A stretch of 64,000 nucleotides of DNA from Guyparkeria sp016278265. Lineage in GTDB: Bacteria > Pseudomonadota > Gammaproteobacteria > Halothiobacillales > Halothiobacillaceae. The notes below the pieces were generated by a model, which had not been told where the DNA came from, ran no database searches, and saw only the letters and a list, made by a program, of their open reading frames with translations. Position 1 is the first letter of the stretch; each line of letters opens with the position of its first letter. Shown here in pieces: positions 8,794 to 16,170 of the stretch. The translations under genes and the position numbers were made by a program. The stretch lies in assembly GCF_044582145.1 (NCBI RefSeq), contig NZ_JBDODO010000001.1; one strand, written 5' to 3'.

Positions 8794-9246
8794 TCATTTG
8801 CCACCGGTCTTGATGATCGACTGCAGGTCGGTGAATTCCTTGTTGACCTTCTCGTTGCCGATCAGGCCGACGGACTCGTGTTTCGGCACGCCGTCCATCT
8901 CCAGCGTGTCGGCCACCATCTGGTAACTGGACATGCCGTTGAAGTCGGCGCCGTCGGCGGCGATCAGCTGGTCGCCGTAGTAGACGGCGGGCGCCGGCAG
9001 GTCCTCGACCATGCTGGCGGACAGGATCTGGATGGGTACCTGGTAGGTATTGGCCACCTGCACGGCGACCTGCAGGTTGTTGTTGCAGCGGGTGCCCGGC
9101 GGTTCCTTGCCGATGAAGGTCAGCACCGGCTGGTCGTTGGGGCCGGTCGCGCCGGGCACGATGTCTTCGGCGGCGACGGGGCCGCTGGCCATCAGGGCCA
9201 GGCTGCCGGCGATCAGGCCGCTCCTGAACATGCGAGTGATATCCAT
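8794..9246 (-). CDS. Periplasmic thioredoxin-fold-like protein of unknown function
   Basis: 150 residues with a signal peptide ending GPVAAEDI. The mature part has PPGTRCNNN, with its only cysteine at about residue 54 on what could be the first helix, and LPAPAVYYGDQLI, which resembles the cis-proline beta-strand of thioredoxin folds. I do not recognise a named family. Lying between the rhodanese and the persulfide-dioxygenase-like gene, it could carry a persulfide on that cysteine, which is speculative. A good ribosome site (GAGGAAT) precedes the ATG. Confidence 0.65.
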   Translation of the reverse strand: MDITRMFRSGLIAGSLALMASGPVAAEDIVPGATGPNDQPVLTFIGKEPPGTRCNNNLQVAVQVANTYQVPIQILSASMVEDLPAPAVYYGDQLIAADGADFNGMSSYQMVADTLEMDGVPKHESVGLIGNEKVNKEFTDLQSIIKTGGK

Positions 9247-9294
9247 GTGATTCCTCCTCTGGGGTTTGGCTCTTGTGGCCTTTTGAATCCGGGA

Positions 9295-10020
9295 TCAGGT
9301 CCCGGTGTTGAAGGCGTAGAACGCCTTGATCTCTTCTACTGGTGGCAGCTCGATCGAGGCGATGCTGTCGATGAACCGTGAGCGATCGCGCATCAGCCCG
9401 TCGTTGTGGCGCTTCTCGAAGCCCAGCGTGGACGTTGGCTTGCCGCTGATGCCACCGCCGCAGACGCTGCCGGCCTGCGCACCGGCGAGGATCTCGATGT
9501 GATCCGGCAGGGAGAGGATCGGGCCGTACAGCGAGTCATAGAGCTTTGCCGCCATCTCGCGTTCCCGCCCGTGTAGATCGGGGCGGCCGACGCCACCGGG
9601 GAACAGGGTGTGGCCGGTGATCAGGAACCACGGCTCGTCGGTGCGCGAATGATCAGTCACCAGCAGGCAGATGCTGTCGTCGGTGTGTCCCGGCGTGTGC
9701 AGCACCTGGGCGCTCACGTTGCCCAGTTCCAGGTGCTCGCCGTGCGCCACGCCGCGGAACGGGTGCTTCACCGGCGCGGATTCATGCAGCATGTATTCCG
9801 CGCCGGTGCGCGTGGCCAGTTCCGAGCCGCCCGTCTTGTGATCCGCATGGACGTGGGTGTCGACCACGAAGCAGATGTCCACGCCCTTTTCCTCGGCCAT
9901 TTCGACAAAGGTGTCGACATCGTCAAGATGCACGTCGACGGCCATGGCCCGGCCCTTGCCGGTGCAGCCGAACAAATACGCGAGTGAGCTGAACTCGCAG
10001 GGATGCTGGATCAGGAGCAT
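9295..10020 (-). CDS. Persulfide dioxygenase-like MBL-fold protein with altered metal site
   Basis: Metallo-beta-lactamase fold related to ETHE1/Blh persulfide dioxygenases, which oxidise glutathione persulfide to sulfite with a single Fe(II) held by two His and one Asp. The HVHADH motif is at residues 56-61 and the TPGHT histidine at 112. The expected aspartate of TGDTLF is His137 (TGHTLF), and the late PGHGAGS histidine is replaced (AGAQAGS, Ala181). The iron site would thus be three histidines instead of 2-His-1-Asp. The start at 10020 follows a strong GGGAGGAG site. It is the first gene of the minus-strand sulfur operon and divergent from its likely regulator. Confidence 0.85.
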   Translation of the reverse strand: MLLIQHPCEFSSLAYLFGCTGKGRAMAVDVHLDDVDTFVEMAEEKGVDICFVVDTHVHADHKTGGSELATRTGAEYMLHESAPVKHPFRGVAHGEHLELGNVSAQVLHTPGHTDDSICLLVTDHSRTDEPWFLITGHTLFPGGVGRPDLHGREREMAAKLYDSLYGPILSLPDHIEILAGAQAGSVCGGGISGKPTSTLGFEKRHNDGLMRDRSRFIDSIASIELPPVEEIKAFYAFNTGT

Positions 10021-10051
10021 TTTGGGGTCTCCTCCCGTTGCCGTGGCTAAC

Positions 10052-10071
10052 ATTCAATGATTCAATTGAAT
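10052..10071. promoter_or_regulatory. Operator-like inverted repeat, copy 1
   Basis: ATTCAA-N8-TTGAAT, 20 bp, in the divergent region between the sulfur operon and the ArsR-rhodanese gene. It contains an inner ATTCAATTGAAT palindrome. It lies close to the start of the MBL gene, so binding there could block that promoter. Confidence 0.75.
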
Positions 10072-10116
10072 GAATGTCAAGCGCCCCGGCGAAGGGCCTG
10101 CCCACGCTTGTGGCAA

Positions 10117-10136
10117 ATTCAATTGAGTGGTTGAAT
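10117..10136. promoter_or_regulatory. Operator-like inverted repeat, copy 2
   Basis: A second ATTCAA-N8-TTGAAT, with the same half-sites and spacing as copy 1 and centred 65 bp away, just upstream of the ArsR-rhodanese gene. It would suit autoregulation of that gene. Confidence 0.75.
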
Positions 10137-10167
10137 AACTCGCCAAAGGCGGCAACGAGGAGTATTC

Positions 10168-10860
10168 GTGGGCTTCAAGCAACAGTTAAACGACCAGTTC
10201 GCCCGGCTGGGCAAGGTGCTCTCCAACGGGCGTCGACTCGAATTGCTCGAGCACTTGGCGCAGGGCGAGCGTTCCGTGGACGGCTTGGCGCGCGTCGCCG
10301 GCCTGTCGGTCGCCAATACCTCCCAGCATCTGCAGCGCATGCAGCGGGCCGGGCTGGTGGTCGCCCGTCGGGAGGGTAAACAGGTGATCTATGCCATCGC
10401 CGCGGATGACGTGGTCGAGTTGCTGGACGTGTTCCGGCGGGTGGGCGAGCGTCACCTGGCCGAGGTGCGCCAGATGGTCGATGCCCACCTTCACGACAAG
10501 GACGCGCTCGAGCCGGTTTCCGCCGAGGAGCTGGTGGAGCGTTGTCGCAAGGGGTTGGTGACGCTGATCGACGTGCGCCCCGGGGAGGAGTACGAGGCGG
10601 GGCACATCCCAGGTGCGATGAACGTCACGATCGAGGACCTCGAGCGGCGCATGGCCGAGCTTGATCCCGAGCGCGAGGTGATTGCCTATTGCCGCGGTCC
10701 CTACTGCACCTTCTCCTTCGAGGCCGTCGCGCGATTGCGCGAGGCCGGATTCCGCACCCGTCGGCTCGAACCGGGCTTTCCCGAATGGAAGCTCGCGGGC
10801 CTGCCGATCAGCACCGACGATACCGAAACCGAACCGCAGACAAGCCGAGTCGAGCCATGA
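10168..10860 (+). CDS. ArsR-family transcriptional regulator fused to a rhodanese domain
   Basis: The winged-helix ArsR domain (residues 1-95) contains LSVANTSQHLQRMQRAGLV as recognition helix and carries no cysteine pair. The C-terminal rhodanese domain (about 115-220) has LIDVRPGEEYEAGHIPGA and the catalytic loop YCRGPYC, with two cysteines able to hold a persulfide. The fusion suggests a repressor that reads sulfane sulfur or persulfide through its rhodanese part, like the persulfide-sensing ArsR proteins BigR and SqrR but with the sensor outside the DNA-binding domain. The GTG start follows GAGGAG. The stop overlaps the moxR start (ATGA). Confidence 0.9.
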   Translation: MGFKQQLNDQFARLGKVLSNGRRLELLEHLAQGERSVDGLARVAGLSVANTSQHLQRMQRAGLVVARREGKQVIYAIAADDVVELLDVFRRVGERHLAEVRQMVDAHLHDKDALEPVSAEELVERCRKGLVTLIDVRPGEEYEAGHIPGAMNVTIEDLERRMAELDPEREVIAYCRGPYCTFSFEAVARLREAGFRTRRLEPGFPEWKLAGLPISTDDTETEPQTSRVEP

Positions 10861-11819
10861 GCGAACAGATGCCCATTCAGGATCTCCGCGCCCACCTGGG
10901 CCATTACATCGTCGGGCAGGCCGAACTGGTCGATCGCCTGCTGATCGGCCTGCTCACCGGTGGCCATTTGCTGGTCGAAGGCCTGCCGGGCCTGGCCAAG
11001 ACCACCGCGATCAAGGCGCTGGCCGAGGGCGTGCACGCCAACTTCAAACGCATCCAGTTCACCCCCGACCTGCTGCCGGCGGATCTGCTCGGTAACGAGG
11101 TCTACCACCCCGAGACCCGCGAGTTCACCTTCGAGCCCGGCCCGCTGTTCAACGAAATCGTGCTGGCCGACGAGATCAACCGCGCCCCGGCCAAGGTACA
11201 GTCGGCGCTGCTCGAGGCGATGGCCGAGCGCCAGGTAACGGTCGCCGGCCACAGCCGCGACCTGCCCGAGCTGTTCCTGGTCATGGCCACGCAGAACCCG
11301 CTGGAGCAGTCGGGCACCTACCCGCTGCCCGAGGCGCAGATGGATCGTTTCATGCTGCACGTGTCGCTCGACTACCCCGAGCGCGAGGACGAGTACGACA
11401 TCCTCAAGCGCACCCTGGACGGCACGCTGGGCACCAACCCGGTGGGGGAGGCGAAAAACATCACCGTCGACCAGGTGCTCGCCGCGCGCGAGTCGGTACG
11501 CCAGGTGCGCTGCGACGAGGCCCTGCAGCACTGGGTGGTCGACGTGGTTGCTGGCACCCGAAAGATGGGCGAGCTCGATCCGGATCTCGCCGACCAGGTG
11601 CTGGTCGGCGCCTCGCCGCGTGGGGCGCTGGCCTGGGTGCAGGCCGCCCGAGCGGCCGCCTACCTGGAGGGGCGTGACTACATCGTCCCCGACGACCTGA
11701 TCAAGCTCGCGGCCGACGCCCTGCGTCACCGCATCATCCTCGGACCGCGCGCGATGGTCAGCGGTCTGACTCGCGATGCGGTGATCGACCGCCTGCTCGA
11801 GCTGATCCCGGCGCCGTGA
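10857..11819 (+). CDS. MoxR-family AAA+ ATPase
   Basis: Cytosolic chaperone-like ATPase that acts with VWA-domain proteins. The 320-residue protein has Walker A GLPGLAKTT, Walker B VLADEINRAP, sensor region MATQNPLEQSGTYPLPEAQ and arginine-finger region DRFML. The start overlaps the preceding stop by 4 nt. It heads a run of five further genes (DUF58, DUF4381, BatA, BatB/C, BatD types), the usual MoxR-Bat arrangement in which the ATPase remodels or metallates membrane VWA partners. Confidence 0.95.
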   Translation: MSEQMPIQDLRAHLGHYIVGQAELVDRLLIGLLTGGHLLVEGLPGLAKTTAIKALAEGVHANFKRIQFTPDLLPADLLGNEVYHPETREFTFEPGPLFNEIVLADEINRAPAKVQSALLEAMAERQVTVAGHSRDLPELFLVMATQNPLEQSGTYPLPEAQMDRFMLHVSLDYPEREDEYDILKRTLDGTLGTNPVGEAKNITVDQVLAARESVRQVRCDEALQHWVVDVVAGTRKMGELDPDLADQVLVGASPRGALAWVQAARAAAYLEGRDYIVPDDLIKLAADALRHRIILGPRAMVSGLTRDAVIDRLLELIPAP

Positions 11820-12856
11820 CCCCCACCGTGACTCAGGGGCTGATCGGCCGGGCGACGGCCGCCCTGCGGGGCGTGTTCGGCCGTGGGCAACCGCGTGATC
11901 AGGCGTCCCACTCGCATGTTGGCGTCGCCCCGTCGGGCGAGGAGATCGCCGTTGCCTGGGCGGGCGGCGAGCGGCTGCCCGCCCTGGTGCAGGAAAGCTT
12001 CCCCACGGCCACCCGCTTGTCCGGTGACCAGCTCGCGCGCCGGCTGGGCGAGGGGCTGGATTTCGAACAACTGCGTGCCTACCAGCCGGGCGAGCCCGCC
12101 GGGCGTATCGACTGGCGCATCTCGGCACGGGCCAACGAGCCGGTGGTGCGCGTGCACCGCGAGCCGGCCCAGCGCCAGGCCCATCTGGTGGTCGACTGCG
12201 GTGCCGCGATGCGTTTCGGTACCCGTCGGCGGCTCAAGCTCACCCAGGCGCTGCTCGCCGCCCATGCCTTCGCCGCCGGTGCGCTGCGGCAGAACCTGGC
12301 CGTCGAGATCCACGGCATCGGCGAGCAGCTCTGCCCCGGTCACCATGCCGCCGGGCCGGTGACTGGTCAGGGGGCGATCCTGCAGCGCCTGGCCGAACTG
12401 GCCGAGGCGGCCGGCGAGACCTGCGAGGAGGCCCAGCCGGTCGACTGGCCGGGTCTGCGCCAACGCCTGTTGCAGCGGCTGCCCGCCGGCTCGGTGGTCA
12501 TGGTGTTCTCCGATTGCCTGTCCGACACCGGCCCCGGTCGGCCCATCGACTGGGCACCGCTGGCCGCCGCCCATCACCTGATCTTCGTCTCCGTGGCCGA
12601 CCGGGTCGAGCTCGAGATGCCCGACCTGGGACTGGTCGCGTTCGAGGCGGGCAACCGGGCGCGCTGGCTGGATACCGGCAATCGCCGCTGGCGAGAGCAG
12701 TTCGCTAGCCGTCAACATGAGCGCCTGGAGGCCTGGCGACAGTCGGCCGAGGCCCTGGGCGCGGCCTTCCTGGCGTTGCCCGCCGAGGCCGAACCGGCCG
12801 AGTGGCTTGCCGAGGCCCCGGTTGCCCTGGCGCGAGCCGCGGGGTCTGCGGCATGA
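11816..12856 (+). CDS. DUF58-domain protein of the MoxR/Bat operon
   Basis: 346 residues. The DUF58 signature is visible as RAYQPGEPAGRIDWRISAR followed by PVVRVHRE. The later segment has a VWA-like strand LVVDCGAAM in which the canonical DxSxS metal motif is degenerate. The GTG start overlaps the moxR stop by 4 nt. DUF58 proteins almost always accompany MoxR ATPases and are thought to be their direct partner. Confidence 0.9.
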   Translation: MTPTVTQGLIGRATAALRGVFGRGQPRDQASHSHVGVAPSGEEIAVAWAGGERLPALVQESFPTATRLSGDQLARRLGEGLDFEQLRAYQPGEPAGRIDWRISARANEPVVRVHREPAQRQAHLVVDCGAAMRFGTRRRLKLTQALLAAHAFAAGALRQNLAVEIHGIGEQLCPGHHAAGPVTGQGAILQRLAELAEAAGETCEEAQPVDWPGLRQRLLQRLPAGSVVMVFSDCLSDTGPGRPIDWAPLAAAHHLIFVSVADRVELEMPDLGLVAFEAGNRARWLDTGNRRWREQFASRQHERLEAWRQSAEALGAAFLALPAEAEPAEWLAEAPVALARAAGSAA

Positions 12857-13371
12857 GTGAAGGCTACCGTGACTGGGCACACCCCAGCGGCGGCCTGCCG
12901 GAGCAGGCGCCCGAGGGGCTGGTCGACATCTACACCGCGCCCTGGCTGGTGCAGCGTGCCGGTGACGTATCGCCGCCTGCCGACGAGGCCTCGCTGGCGT
13001 GGCTGGCGGTTGTGGCCATCGCGCTACTGTCGCTGGCCGGCTGGTGGCTCTGGCGCCATCGGGGTGATCTGCGTTTGTGGTGGGCCCTCTGGCGGCTGGA
13101 GCGCCAGTCGGCGTGCGTCGTCGATGCGGCCGGAGAGCGCGCGCTGCAGGACGAGGTGATCCGGGCGATTGGCCGTTGGCAGCACGGCGGCCGGGCCCCG
13201 TGGCGCGCGCGGCTGGCCGAGCCGTGGTCCGCCTGGGTGCGTGAGATCGATCACGCCCGCTTCGGCCGGCAGCCGGGTTATCCGGGACAGGCCCCCGATT
13301 CCTGGCGGAAGTCGGTCGTCGAACGACTGCGCGCGATGCGCCGCGCGCTGTGGCGGAGGCAGATGGCATGA
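12853..13371 (+). CDS. DUF4381-domain membrane protein
   Basis: 172 residues with one central membrane helix (ASLAWLAVVAIALLSLAGWW) and a cytosolic C-terminal helical part rich in Trp and Arg. The length, position and topology fit DUF4381, found between DUF58 and BatA genes in proteobacterial MoxR operons. ATGA overlap with the preceding gene and again with the following gene indicates translational coupling. No catalytic residues are evident. Confidence 0.85.
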   Translation: MSEGYRDWAHPSGGLPEQAPEGLVDIYTAPWLVQRAGDVSPPADEASLAWLAVVAIALLSLAGWWLWRHRGDLRLWWALWRLERQSACVVDAAGERALQDEVIRAIGRWQHGGRAPWRARLAEPWSAWVREIDHARFGRQPGYPGQAPDSWRKSVVERLRAMRRALWRRQMA

Positions 13372-14324
13372 TCGGTTTAGATTCGCCCTGGGTCTTGTTG
13401 CTGCTGGTCGCCCTGCCGCTGATTTACCCGGCCTGGGTACGGCGGGTGCGCGATCGCGCGCCTTCGCGCCTGTTGCGCCACCCGGCGCTGGGGCGCGACC
13501 CGGCCGAGGGTGGCCCCCGGGGCGGGCAGCGCTGGCTGCTGCCCCTGCTTTTGCTCGCGTTGGCCAGCCTGGTTATCGCGCTGGCCCGCCCGGTCTGGGT
13601 GGGCGAGTCGCTGCAGGTCGACGAGCCGGCCCGGTCGATCGTGCTGCTGGTGGACGCCAGCCCCAGCATGTCGACCCGCGATTTCCGCGACGCCGAGGAT
13701 CAGCCGGTCTCGCGCATGGGCGTGATGCGCGAGGCACTGGATGAATTCATCGCCGCCCATCCGCGCGACCGCTTTTCCCTGATGGTGGTGACCGACTCGG
13801 CCGGCACGCTGGTGCCCGAGACCGACGATCACGGCGCGCTGCGCTTCTGGATCGACCAACTGGAACCGGGTCTCGACGGCAGTGCCACCGCACTGGGTGA
13901 CGGGCTGGCCGTGGCGATGGAATCGATCGCCGAACGCCGCGAGCGTGGCGAGGCGCCGCCGCAGTTGCTGGTCTGGACCGACGGGGTCAATACCGGCGGC
14001 GAGATGACCCCGGCCGAGGCGCTGACGCTGGCGCGGGCCGAGAACATCGAGCTGTTCACCATCAATCTCGCCCCCGGCGATGCCGGGCCGGCGAGCGGTG
14101 AACCGACGCTCGAGGACCTGGCACGACTGTCCGGCGGCGAGGCGATTGCCGCCGGTGATCGTGAGGCCCTGCTGTCGGTTACCGACGTCATCGAGCGGCA
14201 CGAGCCGAAGGCGGAGGCCCAGGACACCCGTCGTGAGCGTCATTCCCTCTTGGGCTGGTTCCTGGCACTGGGGCTTGCCGCCCTGCTCGTCGCCCAGTTC
14301 CTGAAAGTCCGACTGACGGCCTGA
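13368..14324 (+). CDS. batA: BatA-type VWA-domain membrane protein
   Basis: 318 residues. An N-terminal membrane anchor (SPWVLLLLVALPLIYPAW), a second helix near residues 60-75, a VWA domain with an intact MIDAS motif (LVDASPSMS) and a C-terminal helix (FLALGLAALLVAQFL) give the BatA layout. VWA domains bind protein partners through a divalent metal. Bat proteins were named for aerotolerance in Bacteroides. The start overlaps the DUF4381 stop (ATGA). Confidence 0.9.
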   Translation: MIGLDSPWVLLLLVALPLIYPAWVRRVRDRAPSRLLRHPALGRDPAEGGPRGGQRWLLPLLLLALASLVIALARPVWVGESLQVDEPARSIVLLVDASPSMSTRDFRDAEDQPVSRMGVMREALDEFIAAHPRDRFSLMVVTDSAGTLVPETDDHGALRFWIDQLEPGLDGSATALGDGLAVAMESIAERRERGEAPPQLLVWTDGVNTGGEMTPAEALTLARAENIELFTINLAPGDAGPASGEPTLEDLARLSGGEAIAAGDREALLSVTDVIERHEPKAEAQDTRRERHSLLGWFLALGLAALLVAQFLKVRLTA

Positions 14325-14325
14325 G

Positions 14326-16170
14326 GTGCGAATGGACGATTCCCGCTACAGCCTGATCGACCTCTGGCACCTGTTGCTCGGTGCCGAGACCTGGCCCGTG
14401 CTGGCCCGGCCGGAGGCGCTCTGGCTGCTGGTCGTGCCGCTGGCGTTGGCGTTGTGGCGTCGACAGCGGCGTGCCCGCCTGGATGCCTACGCCGACCCGG
14501 AGCTGCACGAATGGGCCTTTGCCGGCACGACCAGTGGCGGGCGTCGTCGCAAGGGGGTCGCCTTGGCCGCCCGTCTGTTGTGGGTGCTGTTCTGGCTGTT
14601 GGCCGTCCTGGCACTGGCCGACCCGCGCGTGGCCCAGGATCGCGAATCGCAGGAGGAGGTCCGGGCCCCGTTGCTGTTCGTGGTCGACGGCACCGCCGCC
14701 ATGACCGGCCGGGATGTCGAACCCAACCGCATCGAGCGCGCGGTGCTGTTGATCGAGTTGCTGGCCGAGTCGCAGTCGGGCCGGCCCATGGGTCTGTTGC
14801 GCTCGGTGGACACCGCCGGGGTGATGCTGCCGCCGGGGCCAGATACCAACCTGCTCGAGTTTTACGCCGGTCATCTGCCCGGTTTGGTGGGCGATCGCCT
14901 GGTCGCCCGCCCGGACCGGGCCTTCTCCCTGGCCGCCGAGATGCAGGCGCTGGAGGGTGGGGCGGTGATCTGGCTGACGGGGGCCGATGACCGGCAGTTT
15001 GCCGGCGAGCTCGGCAGCCGCGTTCTGGCGGCCACCCAAGGGTTGGCCGAGCGGGACATCCCGCTTTTCGCGGTGAGCATGGCGCGCGAGCGCACGCCGT
15101 TGTTCAAGGAAGGCCAGCCGCGGCGCAATGACGACAACGAGGTGATCGTCTCCGTGCCTGCCTTCGAGCGCGTCGCCGAGTTGGCCGAGCTTGCCGGTGG
15201 CGAGGCGCGGCGGACCGGCGTGTTGCAGGACGATGTCGCCTTCCTGCGCGAGCGGATCGACGCCCTGCCCGCGCCTGCCCGTTCAGTCGAGACCGTCGAG
15301 GGCTATCGCTCGCTGGCGGTGCTGGCCCTGTGGGTGGCGATGGTCGCGCTGATCATCCACCTCGTGCTCGAGTGGGGGGCGACGACCGGACGCGGGAGCG
15401 CCTGGCGGTTCGGGCTGGCGGTGCTGTTCGCCGTGTTCACGCCGGTGGTCTTCACGGTCGCCGGGGCCTCCCCGCTGGTCGACGATTCGGAGCGCGAGGC
15501 CTACCTCGAACAGGCCTGGCAGGCATTCGAGGCCGGCGAGTTCGCCCGTGCGCAGAGCGCGTTCGATCGTGTGGCGGGATTCAACGCCCGCCTGGGCAGT
15601 GGGCTGGCGGCGTTTCGTCGGGCCGACTACCCGCACGCCGTGGAGCGCCTGCAGGCGGCGTCCTGGTTGGCCGAAACCGATCAGCAGCGATTGCTGGCGC
15701 TGTTCAATCTGGGCAATGCCCTGACGCTCGCCCGTCGTTATGGCGGCGCGGTGGATGCCTTCGAGGCCGCGCTGAGGATCGATCCGGAGCATGATGACGC
15801 CCGTAGCAACCGGGATCTGGTCGAGGCATTGCGCGGCGGGGCCCAGGAGGAATCCCTCGAGCCGACGCCGGAATTCCAGGGCTACGAATCGCTCCTGCGC
15901 CGTGAGATCGTCGAGGACGACGGCGCGGAAATGGCCGAGGAAATGCTGGAAAGCGACGGCAGTGGTCAGGGCGGAGCGGTGGCAGATCAGGCGCCGGGTG
16001 AGCGCGAGGCCTTCACGCTGGACGAGGATCTGCTCGGTGGCGCACGCAAGAAGCTCGAGCGCATCGAGGATCGCCCCATCCCGCCGATTGACGGCCTGCT
16101 TCGCCAGCAGCCCTACAAGGCGGTGGTCCGTCAGGGGCTGGCGGGTGACGAGACGGAGTCAGGGCAATGA
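14326..16170 (+). CDS. batB: BatB/BatC-type VWA and TPR membrane protein
   Basis: About 614 residues. Two N-terminal membrane helices flank a basic loop. The VWA domain (about 100-310) has a degenerate metal motif, VVDGTAAM, where DxSxS is expected. Two more helices (about 325-390) are followed by tetratricopeptide repeats (about 400-500; FNLGNALTLARRYGGAV, FEAALRIDPEHDDA) and an acidic tail. This joins the BatB and BatC functions in one protein, as in many gammaproteobacteria. The start is GTG 14326 or ATG 14332, two codons apart; neither is decided by a ribosome site. Confidence 0.88.
   Translation: MRMDDSRYSLIDLWHLLLGAETWPVLARPEALWLLVVPLALALWRRQRRARLDAYADPELHEWAFAGTTSGGRRRKGVALAARLLWVLFWLLAVLALADPRVAQDRESQEEVRAPLLFVVDGTAAMTGRDVEPNRIERAVLLIELLAESQSGRPMGLLRSVDTAGVMLPPGPDTNLLEFYAGHLPGLVGDRLVARPDRAFSLAAEMQALEGGAVIWLTGADDRQFAGELGSRVLAATQGLAERDIPLFAVSMARERTPLFKEGQPRRNDDNEVIVSVPAFERVAELAELAGGEARRTGVLQDDVAFLRERIDALPAPARSVETVEGYRSLAVLALWVAMVALIIHLVLEWGATTGRGSAWRFGLAVLFAVFTPVVFTVAGASPLVDDSEREAYLEQAWQAFEAGEFARAQSAFDRVAGFNARLGSGLAAFRRADYPHAVERLQAASWLAETDQQRLLALFNLGNALTLARRYGGAVDAFEAALRIDPEHDDARSNRDLVEALRGGAQEESLEPTPEFQGYESLLRREIVEDDGAEMAEEMLESDGSGQGGAVADQAPGEREAFTLDEDLLGGARKKLERIEDRPIPPIDGLLRQQPYKAVVRQGLAGDETESGQ

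Noticed and set aside
8162..9246. Identical GAGTGATATCCATG at two gene starts (8176 and 9246)
   Set aside because: Both genes begin with MDIT; the match is too short to call a repeat or regulatory site.
11726..13369. Long antisense frame over the MoxR operon
   Set aside because: Shadow of coding bias; Arg/Pro-rich, no domain, and the sense genes are clearly real.
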